Both the position numbers and the translations under genes were made by a program. The notes beneath the pieces were generated by a model. It was not told where the DNA came from. It saw only the letters and a program-made list of their open reading frames with translations, and searched no databases. From NCBI GenBank assembly GCA_964430375.1, contig CAYSEZ010000007.1, positions 1 through 24,500 on the forward strand: a DNA stretch of 24,500 nt. Reading direction: 5' to 3'. Shown piece by piece: positions 7,654 to 16,795 of this stretch; within the stretch, counting starts at the first letter, position 1; each line of letters starts with the position of its first letter. The stretch comes from HGM10836 sp964430375. Its GTDB lineage: Bacteria; Bacillota_I; Bacilli_A; RF39; UBA660.

Positions 7654-8325
7654 TTATTTTTTATACATTAGTTTTATAGCTTTAGAAAAAGATACTATTA
7701 AAGGTAAAAAAGGCGTTCCACTCCTGTAAATAGTAGTACTTTTACCTCCATGATAAATAGGTTCTAATACTATATTTTTATTTTTTAGTAAAATAGCTAT
7801 TCCTTTAATAGAATTTACACTAGTAGAATCAAATACTATAAAATCTCCCATATTAAAGTTAAAATTAATATCAAAATTATCTGTTATATCTATTAATAAC
7901 TTAGTATTAGTATCTTTTAATAAATTATTTATTTCATTTATATTTCTATTATTAGTAATTACTAGTACTACATTTTTATTTATTATTAAATCATCTACAT
8001 TATCTATATAAATTATTTTAAAATTATATTCTTTTATAAACTCTAATACTTCTTTTATAGAACTATCTATATCATTAAATATTATTACTTCTTTATTTTT
8101 ATATTTATATTTATCTAAATATCCTAGTATTACTAAACTATTAGATTCATTTCTACTAGAAGTATATATTACTTCTTTATCAGTATTTAATATATTTTTT
8201 ATTTGATCAGTTGAAGCATTTTCTAACTTTTTTGATTCTGTTCCTAAACTATGTAATGAATTAGAATTACCTATATAATTTAAACATACTTTTTTAAATG
8301 AATCTATTATTTCTTTATCTATCAT
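7654..8325 (-). CDS. Degenerate, C-terminally short cysteine-desulfurase (NifS/IscS-family) protein
   Basis: About 223 residues. It aligns with the N-terminal and large-domain part of NifS/IscS: N-S-N-S-L-H-S-L-G at 20-28, I-Y-T-S-S-R-N-E-S-N in place of the usual T-S-G-x-T-E-x-N, L-I-D-I-T-D for H-x-D-x-T-Q, and I-Y-H-G-G...Y-R-S-G-T at 190-204. It ends shortly after the RSGT block, so the C-terminal domain with the catalytic Cys is absent. At the PLP-lysine site the usual H-K is T168-S169, so it cannot form the internal aldimine. The reading frame is intact and has a good ribosome-binding site (AAAGGTGAT), so it is not an obvious pseudogene. It overlaps the active desulfurase gene by 11 bases. 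Likely a non-catalytic partner subunit (inference). A GTG nine bases upstream is less likely as start. Confidence 0.75.
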   Translation of the reverse strand: MIDKEIIDSFKKVCLNYIGNSNSLHSLGTESKKLENASTDQIKNILNTDKEVIYTSSRNESNSLVILGYLDKYKYKNKEVIIFNDIDSSIKEVLEFIKEYNFKIIYIDNVDDLIINKNVVLVITNNRNINEINNLLKDTNTKLLIDITDNFDINFNFNMGDFIVFDSTSVNSIKGIAILLKNKNIVLEPIYHGGKSTTIYRSGTPFLPLIVSFSKAIKLMYKK

Positions 8326-9373
8326 AGTTATCACCTTTTAATAAGTTATTTAATACATTAATTAATATATCTATTTCTTCTTCTTTTGTTTTATAAGATA
8401 AACTAATTCTAACACTAGTTTTAGCTCTTTCTATATCATTAGTAATACTATAAACTGCTTTAGAATAAGTGTTTGTTGTACTACAAGCACTTTTAGTAGA
8501 TATAAATATATTATAAGTTTCTAATGTATGTAAAAATGTTTCTGGTTTATATCCTTTTATACTTATATTTAATATATGAGGAATAGAATAATTATTACTA
8601 TTAATACTTATACTAGGTATTTTTAATAATTCATTTTTTAATTTTCTATTTAAGTTTAATACATAGTTATATTTATTATCTATATCTTTTAATTCTTTTT
8701 CTAAAGCATCATTTAATGATTTAATAAGTGCTGTATTATAAGTAATATCTCCATATATTATAGGTACTAAATCAATATCAGATCTTTTAAGTATTACTCC
8801 GATACCTTTTAATCCATAAAATTTATGAGCAGTAAAACTTACTAAATCTATATAATCTAAATCTACTTTTTCTTTACCTATAATTTGAGTCATATCACTA
8901 TGAAAAAGTATATTATATTTTCTTAATAATTTACCTATTTCATTAATAGGTTGTTTTATCCCTACTTCAGAGTTTACTGCATTTATACTTACTAATATAG
9001 TTTTATCTGTTATTAAGTTTTCTAATTCTACTAGATCTACTACTCCATTATTTAGTTTTACATAATCTATAATAAAACCATTTTTTTCTAAATATTTCAT
9101 TTGTTCTAATATAGAAGAATGTTCAAGAGTAGTAGTAATTATATGATAACCTTTATCTTTATATTTTAATGCAATACCTTTTATTATTCTATTATTAGAT
9201 TCAGTAGAACCACTTGTATATATAACATCTAAATTAGTATTAAGTAGTTTTTTTGTTCTTTCCTCTTCTTCTTTTATAGAATAATTATTATTTATATTAT
9301 TTATATTATTTATAAAGTCATTTAAAATCTCTTCATCTACTTTTGTAGTAGCACTATAATCTAAATATATCAT
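8315..9373 (-). CDS. Cysteine desulfurase, NifS/IscS type, lacking two family loops
   Basis: A 352-residue PLP enzyme expected to release sulfur from L-cysteine as a persulfide for Fe-S clusters or tRNA thiolation. Visible motifs: Y-L-D-Y-S-A-T-T at the N-terminus, T-S-G-S-T-E-S-N-N, E-H-S-S-I-L, V-N-S-E-V-G, H-S-D-M-T-Q, the PLP lysine K184 in T-A-H-K-F-Y-G, the persulfide Cys297 in K-S-A-C-S-T, and R-I-S-L. It is shorter than IscS (about 400): the N-P-x-S-x-H-x-x-G loop is replaced by a short Asn/Glu-rich run (about residues 22-38), and the H-G-G...R-S-G-T loop after the PLP lysine is replaced by D-I-T-Y-N-T. Both missing loops are present in the overlapping downstream gene. The start follows GAGGTGA. 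A terminator closing the secretion locus lies just upstream; I see no convincing promoter of its own. Confidence 0.9.
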   Translation of the reverse strand: MIYLDYSATTKVDEEILNDFINNINNINNNYSIKEEEERTKKLLNTNLDVIYTSGSTESNNRIIKGIALKYKDKGYHIITTTLEHSSILEQMKYLEKNGFIIDYVKLNNGVVDLVELENLITDKTILVSINAVNSEVGIKQPINEIGKLLRKYNILFHSDMTQIIGKEKVDLDYIDLVSFTAHKFYGLKGIGVILKRSDIDLVPIIYGDITYNTALIKSLNDALEKELKDIDNKYNYVLNLNRKLKNELLKIPSISINSNNYSIPHILNISIKGYKPETFLHTLETYNIFISTKSACSTTNTYSKAVYSITNDIERAKTSVRISLSYKTKEEEIDILINVLNNLLKGDNYDR

Positions 9374-9390
9374 AAGTCACCTCTTTTTAA

Positions 9391-9422
9391 GATAAAAACC
9401 TTTAAAATATTATTTTAAAGGT
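9391..9422 (-). terminator. Rho-independent terminator at the end of the type IV secretion locus
   Basis: An 11-bp stem, ACCTTTAAAAT (9398-9408) with ATTTTAAAGGT (9412-9422), 3-base loop, followed on the minus strand by TTTTTAT. It lies 6 bases after the VirD4 stop codon and separates the locus from the desulfurase genes. Confidence 0.8.
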
Positions 9423-9428
9423 AATAAA

Positions 9429-11621
9429 CTATTCATCGAAAAACTCATCAAAGAATTGATCATCCGTAATACTATTATGAAATTCTGTTATTTGTGAATC
9501 TACTACTTCTGGTATTATAACTTCATTATTTATAATAGTATCAGAGGATAAATTATCATTATTTTTAGTAGTTTCATTAATTATTCTTTCTCTTTCACGT
9601 TTTTCTTCTTCTTCAAGTTCTGCTATTTTAGCATCTATTTTCTTAACTAAATCTTCAACATTAAATGGATTATTAAACATAATATCAGAATTATCTTTAT
9701 CTTCTATTTTAAATTGTTTTTCCTCTGATGAAATATTATCTAAAATAGATAAATTATCTGTTACTTTTTCACTTGGTTTAATCTCTTCTTTTGGTGAATT
9801 AAATAAATCTAAGAATGGATTAGAATTTTGAACATTAGTAAATGGATTACCACTAGATAAATTAAATGGATTAGGATTGCTATTCATTATATCAGCAAAT
9901 TTATCTTGTTTTTTCTTATCCATAAATTCTTTTAAATTAAATACTGATATAGGTACTTTATCTCTTTGAACAAATGGATCAGCAGTTGTTTTTTTATAAC
10001 CCCAATCAGTTTTCCAGTTAGGATATAAATGTACTTTAGCAGTACCCATTCTAATACGTATTAATACAGCTTCATTTTCTTTCATTTGTTGAAGTTCTGA
10101 TACTGTAATTAGTGGTCTTGTTTCCTCATGTTCTTTATCTCCCTTACCAACTTTTACTCTTCTTTCACCAGATAACTCACTTATTTCTTTTAATGCAGAA
10201 AGTTCTGTAGTAAGTAAATAAATTAAGTTATTACAGTTACTACGTATTGTTTGAGCATTCTCTTTTCCATAAATAGAATCAAGTTGTGCAAAGTTTTGAA
10301 TAATCATTGTAAAACGAACCCATCTAGAACGTGCAGCAGTAATCATTGTAGTAACATCCTTTAAAGGAGGCATATTAGCAAATTCATCAAGAATAAAATT
10401 TGTTCTAATTTTTAAGTGTCCTCCAGGTAAATTTTGTGCTACTCCAATTAATGATTCATAACATTGTTTAATAAATATAGTAGCAAGTGCATGATATGTT
10501 TTCTTTTCATCTTGAATAACAAGGAATACAGCAGTTTTTTGAGTACCTATTGTATCCATATCAAAATCACTTCTTGAAAGCATTTCAGATAAATTTTCAC
10601 GTGATGCAAAAATTCTAATTTTTTGACGCATTGTAGATAAAATTGAACCTTTAGTTTCTTCAGGTGCAAAAACCGTACCAGATGCTGATATATATGCCGC
10701 AGATGATGGATCTTTTGAATTAAAATATTCTTTTATATAAGAACTTCTAGGACCATACTTTTCTTCACCAACACTTGTCATAAGTGATACACTATTTATA
10801 TTAATTTGTTCTGGAGTTGCATCTTCAAATAAACCAAGTGTTAAACCAACAAAATAATCTGCCGCAGTTTTTTCCCAGAATGGATCTTTATTTCCTTCTT
10901 CGTAAAGAATATTTGAAGCAACATCATCTAATAATTCCATTGCTTTATCTGTATTACCTTCTTTATATAATTTATAAGGAAGTGCAAGAGGATTCCAACA
11001 ATTACCTCTTTGAGGATCTCTAAAGTTTAATACTACTATTTTATATCCTTTTTGTTTTAAAAGTGAAGCTGATTCTTCATATATTTCACCCTTTGGATCG
11101 GTTATAATCATTGATTCCCCTTTTCTAGCAAGTGCTTTAACCATTGGATGAACTATATCTTGAGTCTTACCAGATCCAGTAGAACCAATTATAATATTAT
11201 GTGATTCTTTATTATCAACCCACATTCTTTTACCATCATTTATAATAGGAACTCCTGCAGCGTCATATGTATCATCAGTTAATTTTACTGATTGAAACGC
11301 TGCTTTTACTTCTTTTTCAGTTTTTAAACGAGCAAAACTATTATCCTCTTTAGCACCAAACTTTATACCAATTCCTTTTTTTCTTTCAAAAAAGTATTCT
11401 TTTAAAGAACTAGTAATAACAGCAAAAATTGCAATATAAAACAATAAACATGCCGAGAAATAATTAACCATACCTGGTATTGGATTTAATCCTGCAAATT
11501 CTCCGTGTGCTGCAAAAACACCAATATTATTAACAAATATTGCTACTAAAAACCAAAGCGCTATTGCAAATATAACAAATATTAACCAATCTATAGGTTT
11601 TGCTTTAAATTTTAATTTCAT
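9429..11621 (-). CDS. VirD4/TraG-family type IV coupling ATPase
   Basis: A 730-residue protein. Two membrane helices (about residues 12-33 and 55-73) are followed by the cytosolic RecA-like motor of VirD4/TraG coupling proteins: Walker A G-S-T-G-S-G-K-T at 146-153, the I-I-T-D-P-K-G-E-I-Y-E segment, and Walker B I-L-D-E-F at about 410-414. These proteins deliver DNA or protein substrates to the secretion channel. A low-complexity acidic tail of about 150 residues carries four N-P-F tripeptides (N-P-N-P-F, G-N-P-F, S-N-P-F, N-N-P-F) and a Glu/Arg-rich coiled stretch, plausibly a substrate- or partner-binding extension. The start follows GAGGTGA. It is the last gene of the secretion locus, 70 bases after VirB4, and is closed by a terminator. 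Confidence 0.93.
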   Translation of the reverse strand: MKLKFKAKPIDWLIFVIFAIALWFLVAIFVNNIGVFAAHGEFAGLNPIPGMVNYFSACLLFYIAIFAVITSSLKEYFFERKKGIGIKFGAKEDNSFARLKTEKEVKAAFQSVKLTDDTYDAAGVPIINDGKRMWVDNKESHNIIIGSTGSGKTQDIVHPMVKALARKGESMIITDPKGEIYEESASLLKQKGYKIVVLNFRDPQRGNCWNPLALPYKLYKEGNTDKAMELLDDVASNILYEEGNKDPFWEKTAADYFVGLTLGLFEDATPEQININSVSLMTSVGEEKYGPRSSYIKEYFNSKDPSSAAYISASGTVFAPEETKGSILSTMRQKIRIFASRENLSEMLSRSDFDMDTIGTQKTAVFLVIQDEKKTYHALATIFIKQCYESLIGVAQNLPGGHLKIRTNFILDEFANMPPLKDVTTMITAARSRWVRFTMIIQNFAQLDSIYGKENAQTIRSNCNNLIYLLTTELSALKEISELSGERRVKVGKGDKEHEETRPLITVSELQQMKENEAVLIRIRMGTAKVHLYPNWKTDWGYKKTTADPFVQRDKVPISVFNLKEFMDKKKQDKFADIMNSNPNPFNLSSGNPFTNVQNSNPFLDLFNSPKEEIKPSEKVTDNLSILDNISSEEKQFKIEDKDNSDIMFNNPFNVEDLVKKIDAKIAELEEEEKRERERIINETTKNNDNLSSDTIINNEVIIPEVVDSQITEFHNSITDDQFFDEFFDE

Positions 11622-11646
11622 AAATTCACCTCGAATAACTAAACTT

Positions 11647-11675
11647 ATTTTATCAAAAAAGTTTAATAAAGTCTA
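11647..11675 (-). promoter_or_regulatory. Possible internal promoter before virD4
   Basis: Minus-strand TAGACT (11670-11675), 17-base spacer, TAAAAT (11647-11652) with an upstream TG at the extended -10 position. A short perfect hairpin (GACTAT, four As, ATAGTC) lies at the virB4 stop but lacks a T-run, so it is not called as a terminator. Confidence 0.3.
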
Positions 11676-11691
11676 TAGAAGAAGACTATTT

Positions 11692-13482
11692 TTATAGTCC
11701 TCCTCCTGTACCAAATGATTCTAACTCTTCTTGAGTTGCTATTACACTTATTCTCATTCTACGAGATCCACATACAAATAGAGCCTCTCCTTGAGAATAA
11801 CGTTTTATACTTTCTTTTTCATTATCATTTAAGTCTATAAGTAAAGATAAATCTTCAACTGCCTGTTTCTTTAATCCCATTACTAAATAGTAAGCTGCAT
11901 TATCAAATATTGCTTTACCTTGAGTTATTACTTCATTTGGAGTAAAATCACTAGGTTGTTGAGTAATAATTATATTACCAGTATTATATTTTCTACTTCT
12001 TCTTTGCATTTGTGCTAGAAAGTCTGCTCCTAGAACATTACCACCAGATAACAATACATGAGCTTCATCTACCATCATAACGGTATTTATTGATGAATCA
12101 AGACATAAACTCCAAGCATATTTTAATACGTTAAAGAATAATGCGTTTCTAATATTTACATCTGCATTCATAAGTTCTCTTATATTAAATACTATAAAAT
12201 TACTCTTTGGTGCAATTGTAGTATGACCATTAAAATAAAATCTTAATTCATTAGTAAGTGGTCTTATTTTAAGTTCTAATCTTTCTAATATATCTCTTTC
12301 ATGAGTCATTTCAGTCATATATGTAAGTTTACCTCTAATTGTTGTATATACATCATCAAAAGTTGGATACTGACTAGATGTAAAATTAGAAAAATCAGTA
12401 TTAAAATCTATTCCAAATCTTTTATATGTTTCTTGTACTAATTCAATAAATATATTTAATACATCTTCTTCAATAGAAGGATCATAATATTTCATAAATG
12501 CTTTTAAGAATTGAAGTGTTTTTGTAAGAACTGTATAACCTAATCCTTGTTTTATTTCCTCTTCATCTGCTTCAATTAAGACTTCAAGTGGATTAATTAA
12601 ACCAAATTCTCCACCTTTTCCTAAGTCAATAGAATCTCCACCATACAATTCAGTCATATCTTTTAATTCATTTTCAGGATCTATTGCTACTATTTTATAA
12701 CCATTACGAAGAGCTGTTCTAAGCAATAATTTAGCGGCAGTACTCTTTCCAGATCCAGATGTACCTAAAAGTATCATATTAGCATTATTTCTATTATGTT
12801 CTTTTCTTATTTGATATAAAAATTGATTAAATAGAATAACTCCCCCAGAAAAATCTGTTCCAAGAAGTGTCGCAGGTCCTGGGTCTTTAATGCTATCAAA
12901 GATATAAGGATACATTCCTGCCATTGTAGGACTAGGCATAATTGTACCAATACGTTCTTCAATATCTTGTTTTGGAAATAATGGAATAATTGATTTTAAT
13001 ACTTTTTCTTGTTCAAAACGAAGAGGTATTGCACGAAGTCCCATTGCATCCATATAATTTTTAACTTGCATTTTTTTAATTTCAAGTTCTTCTTTAGTAT
13101 CTGCAGTTATTACAATATGCATTTGAAAATCAAATACTTTTGACTCTGCACTAGCAAGCTGTGTAATAAATTGTTCTAATGTATCATAATCTTGTCTAAT
13201 TCTTTCTTGATTAGTACGATCTTTTTCTTCTTGATATCTTGCCTTCATTGATGCTAATTCTTTATTTAATAATTTTCTTAATGTAGAAAATGGCACTGGT
13301 ATATGTTTAACTACTATTTTAACCCCTGGCATATTAGTTATATTAGATAAAAATCCTACTCCAATATAACGAGGATATGCAATTGCAGTTAAAATAGTCA
13401 TATATTTATCACTAACATTAATCATATTACTATTAGAAAAATCAAGCCCTTTTGGCGCTACTTCTGATTTAAATAAACTCAT
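11692..13482 (-). CDS. VirB4-family type IV secretion ATPase, motor half (TrsE/PrgJ-like)
   Basis: A 596-residue ATPase that would power assembly and transport of the type IV channel at the inner face of the membrane. Residues 1-200 continue the VirB4 N-terminal fold, with a Lys/Glu-rich helical stretch at about 75-120. The motor follows, with Walker A G-T-S-G-S-G-K-S at 240-247 and Walker B M-M-V-D-E-A-H (Asp472-Glu473), plus the R-R-S-R-K-Y-N-T-G and T-Q-Q-P-S-D-F segments typical of VirB4. It is shorter than VirB4 (about 790 residues) because the first part is encoded by the preceding gene, with which it overlaps by 4 bases (ATGA), implying coupled translation and equimolar amounts. Confidence 0.92.
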   Translation of the reverse strand: MSLFKSEVAPKGLDFSNSNMINVSDKYMTILTAIAYPRYIGVGFLSNITNMPGVKIVVKHIPVPFSTLRKLLNKELASMKARYQEEKDRTNQERIRQDYDTLEQFITQLASAESKVFDFQMHIVITADTKEELEIKKMQVKNYMDAMGLRAIPLRFEQEKVLKSIIPLFPKQDIEERIGTIMPSPTMAGMYPYIFDSIKDPGPATLLGTDFSGGVILFNQFLYQIRKEHNRNNANMILLGTSGSGKSTAAKLLLRTALRNGYKIVAIDPENELKDMTELYGGDSIDLGKGGEFGLINPLEVLIEADEEEIKQGLGYTVLTKTLQFLKAFMKYYDPSIEEDVLNIFIELVQETYKRFGIDFNTDFSNFTSSQYPTFDDVYTTIRGKLTYMTEMTHERDILERLELKIRPLTNELRFYFNGHTTIAPKSNFIVFNIRELMNADVNIRNALFFNVLKYAWSLCLDSSINTVMMVDEAHVLLSGGNVLGADFLAQMQRRSRKYNTGNIIITQQPSDFTPNEVITQGKAIFDNAAYYLVMGLKKQAVEDLSLLIDLNDNEKESIKRYSQGEALFVCGSRRMRISVIATQEELESFGTGGGL

Positions 13483-14159
13483 AATGGTAACACTACTCCT
13501 TTCTCAAATCTTCTTCCTGCATTTAAGAAAGTATCAAGAATGGTTCTTAAATCATCAGTTGTTGCTTGACTTGCTATAAGCCCACAACTAGCTAAACCAT
13601 TAATCATATTCCTTATTTTTTTATTTAACATATCCATATTCTTTTCTTTAAATAATAAGTAATATTCAGTATCTACTACATTATTATTAACAAACATTTC
13701 TCCCTTATCCATATCCTGAGAGATAAGTTTTCTAATTCTTGGATCTTGTGTTTTATTATATAAAAGTTGAAGTTCTGCTTGATACATAGCAATATCTACT
13801 GGACGATCTGCTACTACAAGCCAAAATTCATAATCAATTGTATTATAAAAATTCATAAGTCCAATTAATGTATTATCCATTTGATATCTATCTAATATAA
13901 AGATATTTTTAGGATTAATTTTAACTCCTGCGACCATTTCACCTTGATTATTATACATAATATCATTTTTAATTGCTTTTAAATTAAGCCAATTTTCTGT
14001 ATATTTTGGATTATTTTGGGCTGCTTTAGGTAGTGGTTTTGATTTTGCATTAGTATTATTTGACATACCTGATTGTACCCTCATACCAGGATTCATATAA
14101 TTACCACTTATTTGACTCATTCCTTGATTAACACCATTATCACTCATCATCTTGTTCAT
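13479..14159 (-). CDS. VirB4 N-terminal domain as a separate protein (TrsD-like)
   Basis: About 226 residues. A low-complexity Asn/Met/Gly/Ser stretch (first 45 or so) precedes E-N-W-L-N-L-K-A-I-K-N-D-I-M-Y and I-F-I-L-D-R-Y-Q-M-D-N, which match the start of VirB4 N-terminal domains. It has no Walker motif. With the next gene it makes up a full VirB4 length, so VirB4 is split here; a similar two-gene arrangement (trsD/trsE) is known from Gram-positive conjugative plasmids. I prefer the ATG at 14157-14159 (GGTG eight bases upstream) over an in-frame ATG at 14186 that has no ribosome-binding site. It overlaps the PrgI-like gene by 20 bases and the VirB4 motor gene by 4. Confidence 0.75.
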   Translation of the reverse strand: MNKMMSDNGVNQGMSQISGNYMNPGMRVQSGMSNNTNAKSKPLPKAAQNNPKYTENWLNLKAIKNDIMYNNQGEMVAGVKINPKNIFILDRYQMDNTLIGLMNFYNTIDYEFWLVVADRPVDIAMYQAELQLLYNKTQDPRIRKLISQDMDKGEMFVNNNVVDTEYYLLFKEKNMDMLNKKIRNMINGLASCGLIASQATTDDLRTILDTFLNAGRRFEKGVVLPL

Positions 14160-14463
14160 ATTTATAACACCAACCTCTCCATACATATTTTTTTCTATTT
14201 ACAAAGTGAAACTTCCATATTTCACTTATAAACACTCTTACATTATGATAACTAGCAACAGGGAAAACTAATAATCCTCCAATAAAAGCAGGTAAAACTA
14301 TTATAATAACTCCCCATAATTTTGTTGCAGGTATTATAAATAATAACATTAATGTAAGTGCAATACCTATAGATGCAATTACTACATCTTTGGGATACAT
14401 AAATCCAAATATTAATGATTGTTTCTTACTATTAGCAGGTACTAAATATGTATAATCTCCCAT
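14140..14463 (-). CDS. PrgI/VirB3-like membrane protein of the type IV channel
   Basis: A 107-residue protein: a short polar N-terminus (Y-L-V-P-A-N-S-K-K), two close membrane helices at about residues 27-46 and 50-70, and a basic C-terminal tail with the W-x-x-x-x-V-x-x-K-K-Y-V-W pattern. This is the layout of PrgI (VirB3-like) proteins, which are almost always encoded directly before VirB4 and anchor it at the membrane. The order here fits: it precedes the split virB4 genes with a 20-base overlap. The ATG has a strong GGAGGAG site. Confidence 0.82.
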   Translation of the reverse strand: MGDYTYLVPANSKKQSLIFGFMYPKDVVIASIGIALTLMLLFIIPATKLWGVIIIVLPAFIGGLLVFPVASYHNVRVFISEIWKFHFVNRKKYVWRGWCYKYEQDDE

Positions 14464-14483
14464 TTAATCTCCTCCTTTTTATT

Positions 14484-16787
14484 CTATGACTTTTTAGAAT
14501 AATCATCAAATGCAACCGCTCTACGATATTCATCAGATTGTTGTACATGAGTTATTTCTCTTTCATACATATTACGTAACCTAGTAGCGCGATCTTCACT
14601 ATCAAGATAATCTTGATAAGTATCCATTTTCATTTCACCAGTAGAATCTCTTAATTCTTTTCTAAGTGATGTATTAGCATTATATGTTGTTTGAAGAAGA
14701 GAGAACGCTTGTCTTACTTTTCCTGCATCTCCTTCTTTATATTCTATATCATCAAGTGAAACATTTTTACCTGTTGTTAAATCTTTATATGTTCCGGCAT
14801 ATTTAAATGCACTTCCAGCAGTTGCAATATAATTACCATTTTTATCTTTTGAAGTCATCCATTTAATATAAGATTCTCTAATTTTTTTATAATCTCCCTT
14901 ACCAATTATACCATTAGCAAGTTTAGTATTTAAATCGGAAATAACATTGTTTTTTTCAGCCATTGCTTCAACATTATCTTTTTGTTTTCTCCAGTCATCT
15001 AACATTTTCTGATTATCAGATTTTTCTTTTATTGTATTATCCAATCTAGTTTTCGGAGAAATACCAAGTGTACCAGCCATTTGCGCAGCAGTACGTTTAA
15101 AGAATCCTAAGCCATCTGCTTTTGCATCATTTATTTTAAAGTTTTTAGCAGCAACTTTATGCGCTCCTCCTAAAGTATCTCCTTTATAACCAGAACCTAC
15201 TCCTTGAAGTGCCCCTCTCATAGCACCAGAAACTCTTCCAAATCCTCTAGCAGTAGTAGCACCAACAATTCCACCAACTACTCCACCTGTTACAGCACCT
15301 AATCCTTTCTTAGCAAGATTAAATACATCTTTAAATGAACCACCTGATACTTCAATACCAAATATTTTGTTAATAATTGTAGGTATTGCTTTTATAAATA
15401 CAAGTAATCCAATTATATAAAATAATGTAAATCCAGTAGTATTTGCACTAAGAACTACATCAAGTAAATTTACTACTATTCCAATTGAAAATAATTTAAT
15501 AAATATATCTGCATAAGTAGAAATATACATTTTTCCCCAAGCATTAAATATCTTATCTTTAGGATCAATATAACTAATTGTAGCTATTGGTGCAATCATT
15601 TGAAGTAACATAAGTTTTAAATTCCTTATTACTATATCTACACATACAAAGATAAAATATATAACAATTGCAAGTCCCACTATAAAAGCTAAAAACATAT
15701 CTATATCTATTTTATCTGAAACATAAGCATTAAATACTTCTTTATCTCCAGCAGAATTTAATAATAATTGATCACTAATTTCATTAATATTCTCACTTTC
15801 GCTAGTAATAAATGACTTTAATATTCCTCTAGAAAAAGATAAAGCTTCATCACTTATATTTGTATCATTATAAGAAGAATAATAATTTCTAGAAACTGCT
15901 GCAAATTCTTCTAGCTCTTTATTAGAATATTTTATTTTATCATGAGTTGTATCATATTTACCTAAATCTATCATAAACTTAGTAGAAGAAGATGAAACCT
16001 CAAAATTATATGAATATAAACCTATTTTTTTATTATCTCCTATTCTTGCTTCATAATTATTACGTCCACTTTGAGTAAAATAAGTTGGACAACTATTAAA
16101 TGTTCCTTCTCCTGAAACTGATAAATCATATGACGAAAAATTTAATGTTTTATTATTTGAAGTTAAATTATCAGTTAAAAACTCTATATAATAATTAGTA
16201 CCCTCTACTAATTTAGCATTAGAACCTAATAAACCCTTATTAGCGGATAACTTAAAATGATGAGCATCAAATACTTTAGCACTACTAATACCATCATCTG
16301 TATATTCAAAGAAATAACAATTATATACATCTGAAGTATCACTATCTATTTCTATAGAATCATAATTTAAAGAACCTACTAAATTACCCATAAGACCATC
16401 TGGTTCTAATATTGCACTTTCTAATCTATCTAAATAATTAAAAGCAAAAGAACCAGGTTTAAATGCAATAAGTAATATCAAAGCAACAAAAGTTCTTTTA
16501 ATAATTGATCCTACTCCAGCACTTTTATCATTAATTTTATCTGGATCTATTAACATATTTAAAAAACTAACAGTTATTCTAAATAACATAAATATACCCA
16601 TTAATACATATATAGTACTAGTAATATTAGAAATACTTGACACAAAATCTATTTTAGATGCAGCTATATTTAAAATTAAATCATACATACGAGCAAGAGA
16701 TTTATATATGCTACACATAATAGCAAATATACCTTCTAACATTTTTTGACCTATTTTATTTGCTAATATAAAAGTATAATTATTCAT
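14484..16787 (-). CDS. VirB6/TrbL-like polytopic protein, copy B (Mbov_0396-like)
   Basis: About 767 residues. An N-terminal membrane part includes V-L-M-G-I-F-M-L-F-R and M-L-I-D-P-D-K; it is followed by a large predicted extracytoplasmic Ser/Asn-rich domain, then a helix cluster around residues 370-480 with R-N-L-K-L-M-L-L-Q-M-I-A-P and S-Y-I-D-P-K-D-K-I-F-N-A-W. A Gly/Ala-rich hinge (G-G-V-V-G-G-I-V-G-A) and a charged cytoplasmic tail of about 230 residues complete it. This resembles the VirB6-like transmembrane proteins of Mycoplasma ICEs (Mbov_0396 family) and would form the inner-membrane channel. The ATG at 16785-16787 follows GGTAGGTGAT. It starts 8 bases after a pilin gene and is a clear paralogue of the 17167-19584 gene. 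Confidence 0.8.
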   Translation of the reverse strand: MNNYTFILANKIGQKMLEGIFAIMCSIYKSLARMYDLILNIAASKIDFVSSISNITSTIYVLMGIFMLFRITVSFLNMLIDPDKINDKSAGVGSIIKRTFVALILLIAFKPGSFAFNYLDRLESAILEPDGLMGNLVGSLNYDSIEIDSDTSDVYNCYFFEYTDDGISSAKVFDAHHFKLSANKGLLGSNAKLVEGTNYYIEFLTDNLTSNNKTLNFSSYDLSVSGEGTFNSCPTYFTQSGRNNYEARIGDNKKIGLYSYNFEVSSSSTKFMIDLGKYDTTHDKIKYSNKELEEFAAVSRNYYSSYNDTNISDEALSFSRGILKSFITSESENINEISDQLLLNSAGDKEVFNAYVSDKIDIDMFLAFIVGLAIVIYFIFVCVDIVIRNLKLMLLQMIAPIATISYIDPKDKIFNAWGKMYISTYADIFIKLFSIGIVVNLLDVVLSANTTGFTLFYIIGLLVFIKAIPTIINKIFGIEVSGGSFKDVFNLAKKGLGAVTGGVVGGIVGATTARGFGRVSGAMRGALQGVGSGYKGDTLGGAHKVAAKNFKINDAKADGLGFFKRTAAQMAGTLGISPKTRLDNTIKEKSDNQKMLDDWRKQKDNVEAMAEKNNVISDLNTKLANGIIGKGDYKKIRESYIKWMTSKDKNGNYIATAGSAFKYAGTYKDLTTGKNVSLDDIEYKEGDAGKVRQAFSLLQTTYNANTSLRKELRDSTGEMKMDTYQDYLDSEDRATRLRNMYEREITHVQQSDEYRRAVAFDDYSKKS

Positions 16788-16795
16788 AAAATCAC

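Noticed and set aside
7654..8325. Short desulfurase-like gene as a simple pseudogene
   Set aside because: The frame is uninterrupted, the ribosome-binding site is good, and the two retained loops are exactly those missing from its neighbour, which neutral decay would not predict.
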